DNA of 64,000 nucleotides from Thalassobacillus_A hwangdonensis. GTDB lineage: Bacteria > Bacillota > Bacilli > Bacillales > Halobacillaceae. The stretch spans positions 124,001-188,000 of the forward strand of contig NZ_JBHTKL010000005.1 in NCBI RefSeq assembly GCF_042675915.1, given 5' to 3'. The notes under the pieces were generated by a model. The model worked only from the letters and a program-made list of their open reading frames with translations. It ran no database searches and was not told the origin of the DNA. This document shows positions 15,166-23,028 of the stretch, piece after piece (the stretch's first letter is position 1; each line of letters starts with the position of its first letter). A program made the position numbers and the translations under genes.

Positions 15166-15984
15166 TTAGTATCCTTCTGCTTCCATTGCGTCTGCTTTCG
15201 TTTCGTGGACAGTACCGGCGGGGTGCTCAGGTGGAGCGTAAATTACATACACTTTCAGCGGCTCATCACCTGTGTTTGTGATGTTGTGCCACTTGCCCGC
15301 AGGAATCATGATGGCATCATCATCTTCTACAGACTGCTGGTATGTCAACTGATCCATCGTGTCGCCCATTTGAACTAACCCTTCCCCTTGCTCAACTCTT
15401 ATGAATTGATCTCCTTCTGGGTGGATTTCAAGACCGATATCATCGTCTACATCGATGCTCATTACCGTCACTTGAAGGTTTTCTCCTGTCCATATCGCAG
15501 TTCTGAAGGTATCGTTTTTCAGCGTTGCTTCCTCAATGTCAACAACGTGAGGGTTCGGTCCGAAATCTTTTAGGACCACGCGATCCACTCCATAGGAGGA
15601 GAGGTGTGCCAGATGACTGGCATTTGCAGCACATTGATGCGCCCCGTGGATGAAGATTTGCTGCATCGGTGCTTGCTGGCTGAGATAGCTGTTAATCTGA
15701 TAGTTTCGCATTTCATTTTCATAGGCTTGCTGTAGCCCTTCCTGATAGGTATGGAAGGAATTCCGGTGTTCATGTATAGAGTCTGGTGATTGCCCTGTAA
15801 TGCTCATGTATAGGTGGTTCAATTGGTTAAGGTGCATATGCTTCGCTTGAAAGGCTTGATGCAAAGTAGCTTGATGCGCTGGATCCGGTGCATTCGCAGC
15901 TAATTGTCGATAGAGTTCAGCCGTTGCAGCTTCGTTCTGAAAAGCTTCAAGAATCTGTCCACCTAATTGGTTATCGAAATACAT
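15166..15984 (-). CDS. Ferritin-like / cupin fusion protein
   Basis: The 272-residue protein joins two domains. Residues ~1-130 are helical with ferritin-like pattern (ILEAFQNEAATAELYRQLA, QAFQAKHMHLNQL, QQAYENEMRNYQI, IHGAHQCAANASHL), with Glu and His spaced as in rubrerythrin-type four-helix bundles. Residues ~140-260 are a cupin barrel, with motif 1 IHPEGDQFIRVEQGEGLVQMG and motif 2 MIPAGKWHNITNTG. Cupin ligands would be the His and Glu of these blocks; motif 1 has only one His. RBS AGGGGAGAA precedes ATG 15984. A metal- or oxygen-related role is plausible, but no substrate can be named. It is monocistronic. Confidence 0.78.
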   Translation of the reverse strand: MYFDNQLGGQILEAFQNEAATAELYRQLAANAPDPAHQATLHQAFQAKHMHLNQLNHLYMSITGQSPDSIHEHRNSFHTYQEGLQQAYENEMRNYQINSYLSQQAPMQQIFIHGAHQCAANASHLAHLSSYGVDRVVLKDFGPNPHVVDIEEATLKNDTFRTAIWTGENLQVTVMSIDVDDDIGLEIHPEGDQFIRVEQGEGLVQMGDTMDQLTYQQSVEDDDAIMIPAGKWHNITNTGDEPLKVYVIYAPPEHPAGTVHETKADAMEAEGY

Positions 15985-16051
15985 ATCGTTCTCCCCTTCA
16001 TCGGATTCTCACCTCATCCTATGCATAGGCTCCGCGAACGTACATAAAAAT

Positions 16052-16127
16052 GAAGGGGACAGTACATCAGTCCTTCACCGCATCACCGCGCGGCGGGACA
16101 GTCCCTCAGCGCTTTAATGCATTAAAG
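16052..16127. repeat. Dispersed palindromic repeat, copy 3
   Basis: Two partial units: GGGGACAGTACATCAGTCC and then GGGACAGTCCCTCAGCGC (core 16095-16104). They are separated by CACCGCATCACCGCG, as in copy 2. The 3' edge supplies the TTA that is the stop codon of the minus-strand regulator gene ending at 16122. Confidence 0.8.
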
Positions 16128-17018
16128 GTCGATGAAGGGCATGAGTGGGGTGATTTCTTTCCATCCGTGCTTGGAGATGGCATCCTTTGCGATTTCGTTA
16201 ACGACTTCCTGATCCAGAAATGGGGCGACGGCTGCGATAGAGCGGATTCCATTCGTTTCATAGCTCTCTTTCGCAATTCCTTCAAGCGTTTCCCCTGACA
16301 TGAAAGGAGCGACACTCGATAACGCTTTGATTCCGTCTTTTTCATAGGCTTCACGTGCACAGGCATCGATTGCTTCCTTACTGAGAAATGGTGCAATTGC
16401 TGCGACACTTTTCAATCCATTCTCAGCGATTGACTTTTTCGCACGCTTCTCCAGCACCTCCTGGCTAATGAAAGGAGCCACTGTAGCCAATTCTTTAATG
16501 CTGCTTGTATCTTCTCTAGCCAAAGCATCTAGCTGATCTTGGCTTACAAATGGGGCGAACGAGGCTAACCCTTTCCATCCATTCGTTTCGAATTCCTTCA
16601 CGGCAAGTTCATCCACCGATGAGGTTTTAAGAAATGGTGCAATGTAGGCTACGTCATTGCCTGAAATTCGCTCATCGATCTTTTCAAACAACGCTTCTGC
16701 CTGCTTGGCAGAAACGATGGGAGCCACATTCATGAACGATTCCTTATCAACCGAGGTTGTTGCCGCCACTGTTTCTTCTTCGACGAGCTCCTTCACCAGC
16801 TCAACGCCTTTCCCATTTTCCAAAAGCTGATCGATACTTACATCAAACAGACGGGCAAGCTCCGGTAACTTAGAAATATCGGGCATGGTGTTCCCGTGCT
16901 CCCAGTTGCTGATTGCCTGGAAGCTGACTCCGAGCTCGTCGGCAAGAGCCATCTGGGTCATCGCCTTTTCTTTTCTTAACTTTGAAATGTTTTTACCAAT
17001 CTTTTGCATATCGAACAA
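16122..17018 (-). CDS. XRE-family regulator with eight APF-type repeats
   Basis: The N-terminus is a standard XRE helix-turn-helix (IGKNISKLRKEKAMTQMALA, then SFQAISNWEHG and LPELARLFDVSIDQLLE). After a linker come about 200 residues of ~30-residue units, each with an (I/V)APF or close variant: NVAPI, YIAPF, SFAPF, TVAPF, AIAPF, SVAPF, AVAPF, LMPF. Each is followed by S(K/Q)E-type residues, a helix, and an NGI(K/R)-like turn. The units look like a helical solenoid. TTG 17018 has the best-spaced site (GAGGTGA); GTG 17027 and ATG 17009 are alternatives. The repeat domain may sense a ligand or mediate assembly. Its last codon lies against repeat copy 3. Confidence 0.8.
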   Translation of the reverse strand: MFDMQKIGKNISKLRKEKAMTQMALADELGVSFQAISNWEHGNTMPDISKLPELARLFDVSIDQLLENGKGVELVKELVEEETVAATTSVDKESFMNVAPIVSAKQAEALFEKIDERISGNDVAYIAPFLKTSSVDELAVKEFETNGWKGLASFAPFVSQDQLDALAREDTSSIKELATVAPFISQEVLEKRAKKSIAENGLKSVAAIAPFLSKEAIDACAREAYEKDGIKALSSVAPFMSGETLEGIAKESYETNGIRSIAAVAPFLDQEVVNEIAKDAISKHGWKEITPLMPFIDL

Positions 17019-17128
17019 TTGCCTCACCTCATTCGTTAGGATAGTTCAAGTGTAGCTATTGCATGCTAGAAAGCCTATCAAGCATTGCTTGAGTTGCCGC
17101 ATTCAAGCGATCCTTGAAGCGTCTTGAC

Positions 17129-17794
17129 TTATTGGTGAGAATCATGGATAAATACAGCCTTGGTGGTATCTTCATCCGTATGGAAGGAAGTAGGCTGATC
17201 ATTACCGATCACTTGAAAATGAAAGCCGGAAACAGTTTGTGGTGTATCATTACTAATTTCTTGTATGACCTCATCCTTGAGCAAATAGTAGCTTCCTTCC
17301 ATTATCCTGCTTTCTCTCCATCCCGATGAAACAATTAATTGGTAGTTGAACGCTTCATTTGACAAGAATTTCTGTTCTATTAAATTATCCAGGGAGGTAA
17401 AGAAGGAATTGGCGTACACCATCTGGTCATATTGAAGCCATTCTTTCGCTGTTGACCTATTGATGGAAACTTGATCGTTTTCACAGGAAACACATTGACT
17501 GTAATAATACACGTGGAAGGTATTGTTGACTTTTTCAACCAAATCAAATCGCAAAGATAGTATGGTCAGGTTCTTATCGAGAGTCGAACGGAAATTTTCA
17601 ATTTTCGAGTTCTCCATTGAAACATTCATTTTTTCACTGAATAGCTGCCAGGTTTCCAACTGGTTAGTGTTGTCGAAGGTTGGTTGTTCATAGAATGTCA
17701 TAGTACGCACATGATTTTGTTGATAGATAGATATTGATAAGGCTAATATGACCACGCTTAAAATTACGAGAGTTAACCTATGACGGTTGAACAA
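17129..17794 (-). CDS. Membrane-anchored protein of unknown function
   Basis: A TTG at 17794, seven bases after a perfect GGAGGTG, gives 221 residues. The N-terminus MFNRHRLTL is followed by one hydrophobic helix (VILSVVILALSISIY) and a ~195-residue outer domain. The longer in-frame version from GTG 17836 lacks an RBS. The domain has a CVSC pair (SQCVSCENDQ) that could form a disulfide or bind metal, and many aromatic/polar strands. No family is recognised. It is separated from both neighbours and has no clear terminator of its own. Confidence 0.65.
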   Translation of the reverse strand: MFNRHRLTLVILSVVILALSISIYQQNHVRTMTFYEQPTFDNTNQLETWQLFSEKMNVSMENSKIENFRSTLDKNLTILSLRFDLVEKVNNTFHVYYYSQCVSCENDQVSINRSTAKEWLQYDQMVYANSFFTSLDNLIEQKFLSNEAFNYQLIVSSGWRESRIMEGSYYLLKDEVIQEISNDTPQTVSGFHFQVIGNDQPTSFHTDEDTTKAVFIHDSHQ

Positions 17795-17860
17795 GCTACC
17801 CCACCTCCGGCTAATTATGTAAATCAATCCTACCACTAAATAAGGTAAAATATGTTAACA

Positions 17861-17893
17861 AAAATAAAAAAAGACACGTGGCGATCACGTGTC
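17861..17893 (-). terminator. Terminator of the ABC/DUF6773/XRE operon
   Basis: GACACGTG pairs with CACGTGTC across GCGAT. On the minus strand it is followed by a long T-run. It overlaps the last codons of the XRE gene. CACGTG here belongs to the stem and is not parS. Confidence 0.88.
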
Positions 17894-18091
17894 TTCTTTA
17901 TCCTGCCAGAACAATTCATCCAGCGACTTATCAAGCGCCCAGCAGATTGACAGGCAAAGCTGAAGCGACGGGTTGTATTTCCCTAGCTCGATCAGCCCGA
18001 TCGTCTGCCTGGAGACGCCGACTATTTTGGCTAATTCCTGTTGCGATAAGTCATGTTCGACGCGAGCCATCTTCAGTTTTTTATTCTTCAA
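17885..18091 (-). CDS. Small XRE-family regulator
   Basis: A 68-residue single-domain helix-turn-helix of the short XRE type: KNKKLKMARVEHDLSQQELA, then VGVSRQTIGLIELGKYNPSL, ending in a helix and KSLDELFWQD. Such small regulators are often encoded with the membrane protein they control. Here it directly follows a DUF6773-like gene and an ABC transporter. The TTG at 18091 (KNKKLK after M) is preferred over the TTG at 18097, which touches the previous stop. It probably binds the palindrome at the operon promoter (20260-20274). Confidence 0.85.
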   Translation of the reverse strand: MKNKKLKMARVEHDLSQQELAKIVGVSRQTIGLIELGKYNPSLQLCLSICWALDKSLDELFWQDKEDT

Positions 18092-18097
18092 ATCCAA

Positions 18098-18613
18098 TCA
18101 CCGCTCATTTTCATCATCATCTTCCAATTCTGCGTCATTGACGCGGTCACTTTTATCTTTGGCAAGCTTATATGGTATCACCATGATTCCAAGCATCAAA
18201 GGAATATAAATCACAATACAAGTAAAGAAAATCATCAAAAAGAAAGTCAGTGCTTCTTCCGGTCCATCTGAATAGCGCTGGGAATTCACGATTGCAATCG
18301 TTAGCGAGAACCCAATTCCCATCACCAGTCCGACGATGACATTTTTCTTGTTCAGCTTGATTTTACTGGAACGATCGTGCATCTCTACCTCATCGGAAAA
18401 AATGCCGAGACTTGCCGCACGGATCAGGTAGTACACGCCGCCTCCGACCAGGATGATAAGCTCGGTCCATATATTTCGATCATCGTTCAACGTTTTAAGG
18501 ACAAGCGAAAGCACACTGACGATGGCGACAAACATGTACAGCTCCCGGTAGATTTTATTTTGAAGGTTAGTAACACGTTCATCCAGCTGTTTCTTTCTGA
18601 ATCCGAAGTTCAT
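18098..18613 (-). CDS. Membrane protein, DUF6773-like
   Basis: ATG 18613 follows AGGAGG, giving 171 residues. A cytosolic N-terminal helix (GFRKKQLDERVTNLQNKIYR) leads into four hydrophobic helices, and the protein ends in a strikingly acidic tail (AELEDDDENER). The DERV..LQNKIYRE opening is a pattern I associate with membrane partners of small XRE regulators (DUF6773 and relatives). It sits between ABC permease and XRE genes on one transcript. An earlier in-frame ATG at 18688 overlaps the permease gene and is not used. Function unknown; a regulator-sensing role is inference. Confidence 0.7.
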   Translation of the reverse strand: MNFGFRKKQLDERVTNLQNKIYRELYMFVAIVSVLSLVLKTLNDDRNIWTELIILVGGGVYYLIRAASLGIFSDEVEMHDRSSKIKLNKKNVIVGLVMGIGFSLTIAIVNSQRYSDGPEEALTFFLMIFFTCIVIYIPLMLGIMVIPYKLAKDKSDRVNDAELEDDDENER

Positions 18614-18623
18614 CGTCATCCTC

Positions 18624-19343
18624 CTAGTAATCCGTTTTTGGCAGTTTGTAATAGGCGAAAAGGAATAAAAGTAGATTTGCAAGTACAATAACGGTCATCT
18701 CTGAATTCGAAAGCGCAAGGAATGGAACTTGATTCGGCAGGCTATACACAGGAGCATAGGAAACGATGTCCTTCACGAATGCTGGAATCGCATCAACCCG
18801 GAAGACCATTCCGAGCAGCCCTGGCAGCACGAGGATGATCATTAGTGCCAACACAAGCAGGTTCATCGCTTTTTGATAAAACATCGAAATGATCATGAAC
18901 AATAAGGTGAAAAACGTTCCGAACAACACGTAATGGAGCAGGGAAGCACGGACGTCACCCCATACGAATGCCTGGTCGTTCCAAAGGTGGTTCACATACA
19001 ACAGCGCGCTGCATCCGATACCGAACAACAGGGACACCACTGCGATGACAACCACACGTGAAAGCAGGAAGCGCAGACGGTCCTTCGTAGATTTGAAAAA
19101 AAGATAAACCGTTCCGTAATGTAAATCGGCAATTACCATTTTAGCACAATAGATTCCGAGTGCGACGATAGCGATTGTCGCGTAAAGTCCGGCGACGTTC
19201 CTTGGCTGGAATGGACCGCCGAGCTCATGAATCGAATAGATGATGCCACCACCCAGCGCAAGCGAAAGGCCGATGGAGATGACCAAGTGCATGCTGATGA
19301 CATTTCTTCGAAGTTCCAAGGCTAATAGTTGGGAAAATTTCAT
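18624..19343 (-). CDS. ABC-2 type transporter permease
   Basis: The 239-residue integral protein has six hydrophobic helices and an ABC-2 membrane topology. It begins MKFSQLLALELRRNVISMHL, with a basic cytosolic end before helix one. The conserved coupling-helix region is about GTVYLFFKSTKDRLRFLLSR. It overlaps the ATPase gene by four bases (ATGA, 19340-19343), so the two are made together. The transporter may export an antibiotic, peptide or lipid; no substrate gene is nearby. Confidence 0.85.
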   Translation of the reverse strand: MKFSQLLALELRRNVISMHLVISIGLSLALGGGIIYSIHELGGPFQPRNVAGLYATIAIVALGIYCAKMVIADLHYGTVYLFFKSTKDRLRFLLSRVVVIAVVSLLFGIGCSALLYVNHLWNDQAFVWGDVRASLLHYVLFGTFFTLLFMIISMFYQKAMNLLVLALMIILVLPGLLGMVFRVDAIPAFVKDIVSYAPVYSLPNQVPFLALSNSEMTVIVLANLLLFLFAYYKLPKTDY

Positions 19344-20203
19344 TTTGCTTCACGCTCCATGTTTTCGAAATAAAAATCCTCGAGAGTTGCACTCCTGCGC
19401 TTCACTTCTCTAGGGAAAATATCCAAGTTGCCTAGTTGTTTCAATAATGGCTTCATTTCGCCATCGAAATAAAACGTCGCTGTCGTGTCGTGGGTGGTGA
19501 AACCGTCCAGCTCGCGCAGCAGTGGCAAAGCATGCTGGAGATCCTTTTCATCCTCAAATGTCAGGTCGATAAGGTTTTCAATTGTCGAAGATGGTGCATA
19601 TTCACTGACCAATCGGCCGTTTTTAATGATACAAACTCGGTCACTGATCGCCTCGACATCCTTCAGAATGTGACTGGAAATCAGTACACCGATGTTCCTT
19701 TCCTTAGCGAGTTTTTTCAAATAAGCCAGTATGCTCCGGATGCCATCCGGGTCCATTCCGTTGGTCGGCTCATCAAGAATCAGATAGGCAGGGTTCGATA
19801 CGAGGGCAAGCGCGATACCAAGTCGCTGCTTCATCCCCAGTGAGTACCGCTTCACTTTTTTCTTGAGATAAGTTCGAAGGTCGAGGGAGGTGATGATTTC
19901 CTCCAACGTTTCTTTCGGTGTGCCGTATAGTGCGCTGAAATAGTTCAGGTTGTAGCGCCCGCTTCGGTTCGGAAAATATTTCGGCTTTTCGATCAGACTG
20001 CCGATTTTCTCGGAATCCTCTAATGCTGCATGCCCCTCATATTGGACGATCACTCCTGCAAGAATTTTCATCAGCGTCGTTTTGCCGGCTCCGTTCGGCC
20101 CGACAAGCCCGACAATCTCTCCGGGATTCAGGTGAAAATCGATTTCTGTCAGTGCCCGCTCATGCTGATAAGTTTTGGTGACCTTGTTCATCTTAAGGTT
20201 CAT
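19340..20203 (-). CDS. ABC transporter ATP-binding protein
   Basis: The 287-residue ATPase has Walker A GPNGAGKTTLMK, a Q-loop region (IGSLIEKPKYFPNR), a degenerate signature (YSLGMKQRLGIALAL), Walker B AYLILDEPTNGMDPDG and an H-loop (VLISSHIL). Residues after ~210 form the usual C-terminal extension of export ATPases. It energises the ABC-2 permease at 18624. ATG 20203 (MNLKMNK) with GGGAGAGAAG upstream is chosen; an in-frame extension to 20329 would run through the promoter and operator. The operon order is ATPase, permease, DUF6773-like, XRE. Confidence 0.93.
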   Translation of the reverse strand: MNLKMNKVTKTYQHERALTEIDFHLNPGEIVGLVGPNGAGKTTLMKILAGVIVQYEGHAALEDSEKIGSLIEKPKYFPNRSGRYNLNYFSALYGTPKETLEEIITSLDLRTYLKKKVKRYSLGMKQRLGIALALVSNPAYLILDEPTNGMDPDGIRSILAYLKKLAKERNIGVLISSHILKDVEAISDRVCIIKNGRLVSEYAPSSTIENLIDLTFEDEKDLQHALPLLRELDGFTTHDTTATFYFDGEMKPLLKQLGNLDIFPREVKRRSATLEDFYFENMEREAK

Positions 20204-20237
20204 TTTCTTCTCTCCCTTTGTACCTTTATTGATTCTC

Positions 20238-20274
20238 ATTATAATGTATTTATTACATTTTGCAATATATATTG
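20238..20274 (-). promoter_or_regulatory. Promoter and palindromic operator of the ABC operon
   Basis: On the minus strand, TTGCAA (-35, 20260-20265) and TATAAT (-10, 20238-20243) are separated by 16 bp. The perfect palindrome CAATATATATTG (20263-20274) overlaps the -35, with flanks TG and TACA. The position suits a repressor site, most likely for the operon's own XRE protein. Confidence 0.68.
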
Positions 20275-20324
20275 TACATTTTGGGTTAAATAAATGACTT
20301 TTAGTTAATTGAAGGGAATGATTG

Positions 20325-20348
20325 TTCATAGGTAAAATATGTTAAAAT
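20325..20348 (+). promoter_or_regulatory. Promoter with extended -10, identical to 9882-9905
   Basis: Ends TGTTAAAAT (extended -10). It lies 52 bp before a small ORF and the Fes-like gene. The 24-base identity with 9882-9905 goes beyond what two independent promoters would show. Confidence 0.55.
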
Positions 20349-20399
20349 AGAGGTGCGAGAGGATGAGTATCGGTACTTAATGGAAAAGAGGACTGTATT

Positions 20400-20522
20400 A
20401 TGGAAATCATCATTATTGGTGTTCTGGTTGTGACTTTTTTGTCCATAGATGGGAATTTGAGAAAGATAAGAGAGCAAAACAAAGAAATGATTGAACTCTT
20501 GAAGAAAAATGGAGAGGGTTAA
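20400..20522 (+). CDS. Small peptide (40 aa)
   Basis: ATG at 20400, preceded by AGAGGA, encodes 40 residues. A short hydrophobic N-terminus MEIIIIGVLVVTFLSIDG is followed by a charged helix NLRKIREQNKEMIELLKKNG. This is the layout of small membrane-anchored coiled-coil peptides. It sits between a promoter (20325) and the esterase gene. Below the usual gene-finder cut-off, it is supported by the RBS, the promoter and the orderly composition. Function unknown. Confidence 0.5.
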   Translation: MEIIIIGVLVVTFLSIDGNLRKIREQNKEMIELLKKNGEG

Positions 20523-20565
20523 AAAGGAGAATAAGTAATTCAAATCTTAAGATATAGGTGGTTAT

Positions 20566-21714
20566 ATGAAAATTACAGAAGTACAAAGTCCATTTATCAA
20601 TGAAACCTTTCTAAGCGAAAATATTTATGAAATTGATGCACATGGTACACCTCTCATTGAAATTGTGGAAGATGATATTTTTGTTCATTTCCTTTATTTT
20701 GGTGATGAAGCTACAACGTCTGTCCATGTTCTAGGTAGCTTCCCAGGTTGGGACTTACAAGAAGGCGAAATGATCAAAGTCGAAGGTAAACAGGTCTGGG
20801 TGAAATCCTACAAAACCGATTCTCCGTTTGCAAGTACGTATTATTTCTCTGTAAACGATAATTTTGCAGAAGACGATTGGGGATCGAGATTCGAACACTT
20901 AATTACTGACCCTCGAAATCCAAATAAGTTGGTTTTTTCTGAAGTACCTACCGACAAAGTAACTTCTGAAATATCATACATAACTGTTAATGAACCACTT
21001 CAGTCTATGGAACTAACAAATCAGAATCCTAATGTTTACAAAGAAGTTTTCAATAGTAATGTGTTAAATAACCAAAGGAACCTCTGGATTTATGATCCCT
21101 TTAAGAACAGTAGTACTCCGAAAAAATTATTGATTGTATTTGATGGCTCTCAATATACTGAAGCAATTCCAGTTCCTAACATGATGGATCAATTATACGA
21201 AGAAGGGAAAATCCCTCCAACTGTAATGGTTGGTGTGGATAGTCCGAATCGTTTCAGTGAGTTAATGGGGAATGAACAATTTTCCGGATTTCTAACTGAG
21301 GAGCTACTACCATGGATTCGTAAAAACTTTCATGTTAGTCATCATCCTGAAGATGTCACATTGTGTGGTGCAAGTTTAGGAGGATTAACTGCTTTTTATT
21401 CGGCATTAAATCATCCGAACTACTTTGGCAATGTTCTTTGTCAATCAGGTTCATTTAATCATAAAAAACTGAAGGATGACCAGCATTGGTCAGTTCATTT
21501 CCTGGAATCTCAACCTGTAGCTCCCGTACGCATTTATATGAATGCGGGACGTTTAGAAATGCAGGATTTACTAAGTGCAAATTCTCTTACTTACGAAGCT
21601 CTGCGCAGCAAAGGATTTGAAGTTAAATATAGATTGTTTAATGGTGGACATGACTTATTATGGTGGCGGGAAACCTTTCTTGAAGGGTTAGAATATTTAT
21701 TTTGTGAGGGTTGA
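20566..21714 (+). CDS. Fes-like esterase (enterochelin esterase family)
   Basis: The 382-residue protein has an N-terminal immunoglobulin-like module (SVHVLGSFPGWDLQEG, residues ~50-140), as in Fes/IroD. The C-terminal part is an esterase-D-type hydrolase: nucleophile LCGASLGGLTAFYSALNHP, QSGSFNH, and a closing GGHDLLWWRETFLEGL with the catalytic His. Fes enzymes cleave the trilactone of ferric catecholate siderophores in the cytosol to release iron. There is no signal peptide here. No siderophore synthesis or uptake genes and no clear Fur box lie beside it, so other esters are possible. RBS TAGGTGGTTAT is moderate. Confidence 0.83.
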   Translation: MKITEVQSPFINETFLSENIYEIDAHGTPLIEIVEDDIFVHFLYFGDEATTSVHVLGSFPGWDLQEGEMIKVEGKQVWVKSYKTDSPFASTYYFSVNDNFAEDDWGSRFEHLITDPRNPNKLVFSEVPTDKVTSEISYITVNEPLQSMELTNQNPNVYKEVFNSNVLNNQRNLWIYDPFKNSSTPKKLLIVFDGSQYTEAIPVPNMMDQLYEEGKIPPTVMVGVDSPNRFSELMGNEQFSGFLTEELLPWIRKNFHVSHHPEDVTLCGASLGGLTAFYSALNHPNYFGNVLCQSGSFNHKKLKDDQHWSVHFLESQPVAPVRIYMNAGRLEMQDLLSANSLTYEALRSKGFEVKYRLFNGGHDLLWWRETFLEGLEYLFCEG

Positions 21715-21805
21715 TTGGTTACTTGTTATATAGGATTTAGAGAGAGACATTGGTTAGAAGGCCTAGATTACTGCGTCATCAAGATTAGAAAAGGGGGAAG
21801 GAGAT

Positions 21806-22226
21806 ATGGTATATCATGCGAGGACACAAAGAGGAATCCTACTGTTTCTATTGGCACTGAATCTGCCAATACTGCTAACCTATTCACAACCTATCTTCTA
21901 TTTCCGGTTGCTGCTTATTATCTTTATTCTAGTAGCCATCTTTCTTAGATTCGGATTTGAGATAGACGGAAAGTATCTCAAGTTCGAGCTGTATATTTTT
22001 TCATTGCGACTCTACAAGAAAGAGGTTGAATCTCATCAAATCTCACATATGAAATTCAAGCGAGTAGGTTGGGCGAAAAAAAGGGGCAGTCGTTTATACG
22101 AGGGGATTTAATCTAAGAATCGTTAATTTTTCGTCTGATTATTTACTTGAGGAATTAATTGATTTTGCGAATTTCCATGACATACCTGCGGTTAAAAGCA
22201 AAGACTATTTGATATTAGAAAAATAA
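21806..22226 (+). pseudogene. Conserved two-TM protein gene broken by a frameshift at an A7 run
   Basis: ATG 21806 (RBS AAGGAGAT) opens a protein with two hydrophobic helices and then EIDGKYLKFELYIFSLRLYKKEVESHQI. At a run of seven A (22076-22082) the frame leads to an early stop at 22109-22111 (101 residues). Reading six A instead continues VVYTRGFNLRIVNFSSDYLLEEL... for about 45 more sensible residues to TAA at 22224-22226. The continuous protein would be ~139 residues. Either the gene is a recent pseudogene, the base call is wrong, or transcript slippage on the A-run restores the product. Confidence 0.72.
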
Positions 22227-22287
22227 AAGATTCAATACGATGAAAGAAGATGCTGAAGTTAAAAAAACTTAATAAGGAGTGATTGAA

Positions 22288-22752
22288 ATGCCTAAGAGAG
22301 ATTTACTCGTTAGGTTGCTTGATTCAACGTTTGATCAAGAAAATTGGTATGCGCCGATAAAGGATGGGATGGAAGGTATTACAGCTGAACAGGCAGTCTG
22401 GAAGCCGGAAGGGGAGGCAACAAAAAGTATTTGGGAAAACCTCAACCATTTGATCTATTATAAGGAGCGGCTAGTCGCGAAACTGGAAGGCCGGGAATGG
22501 ACTAAGAATCTGGATGGTGACCAAACCTTCCATCTGACTGATCCAACAGGAATTGATAAGGAATGGCAGGCAGTCAAGGAACGGTCAGTGCAAGTACATC
22601 ACTCATTAAGAGAAGCTCTATATACTATTTCTGAAAACGAGTTGGACCAGATGGAAAGAGGTCTGTTAGACATCCTGTTGCATGAGGCATATCATACCGG
22701 ACAAATTCTCCAACTAAGAAAAATGCAGGGATCCTGGCCGGCGAATCGGTAA
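22288..22752 (+). CDS. DinB family protein
   Basis: The 154-residue four-helix protein has DinB/YfiT metal-site histidines: His in ENLNHLIYYKERL, and LLHEAYHTGQILQLRK near the end, giving the three-His pattern. Proteins of this fold include thiol-S-transferases (bacillithiol- or mycothiol-dependent) and DNA-damage-induced members of unknown activity. ATG 22288 after AAGGAGTGATTGAA. It starts a short run of genes with the small membrane protein and lipoprotein that follow, spacing 21 bp. Confidence 0.86.
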   Translation: MPKRDLLVRLLDSTFDQENWYAPIKDGMEGITAEQAVWKPEGEATKSIWENLNHLIYYKERLVAKLEGREWTKNLDGDQTFHLTDPTGIDKEWQAVKERSVQVHHSLREALYTISENELDQMERGLLDILLHEAYHTGQILQLRKMQGSWPANR

Positions 22753-22773
22753 AGTTTTAAAGGAGAGCTAAAA

Positions 22774-23028
22774 GTGGGACAAGTGGAAGCGAAAGGACAG
22801 CAATCAGAAAAGAAAGATATTTTTTTATATGTGATTATCTTAATTCCAATACTTATTTCAACCATTGAGACGTTTTTCTTTGAAATTTTTCAAGGCAGAG
22901 CAGAGTATGTTTATTGGTACATAACAGGATTCATGGTCTTGGGTTATTATTTATTAAAAAAAGAGTTCAAGCTGTTTGTAGTTATGGCTGGAATCATGCT
23001 GGTCGCGATATGGATGTATCAATTATAA
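22774..23028 (+). CDS. Small three-TM membrane protein
   Basis: GTG 22774 after AAAGGAGAG gives 84 residues: a polar N-terminus MGQVEAKGQQSEKKD, then three hydrophobic helices separated by short loops (IFQGRAEYVYWY and KKEFK). It is probably cotranscribed with DinB and overlaps the next gene by 19 bp. Unrecognised family. Confidence 0.6.
   Translation: MGQVEAKGQQSEKKDIFLYVIILIPILISTIETFFFEIFQGRAEYVYWYITGFMVLGYYLLKKEFKLFVVMAGIMLVAIWMYQL

Noticed and set aside
17873..17893. CACGTG palindromes as parS
   Set aside because: They form the stem of a terminator with a T-run on the minus strand and lack the TGTT/AACA flanks. The same holds at 24177-24196.
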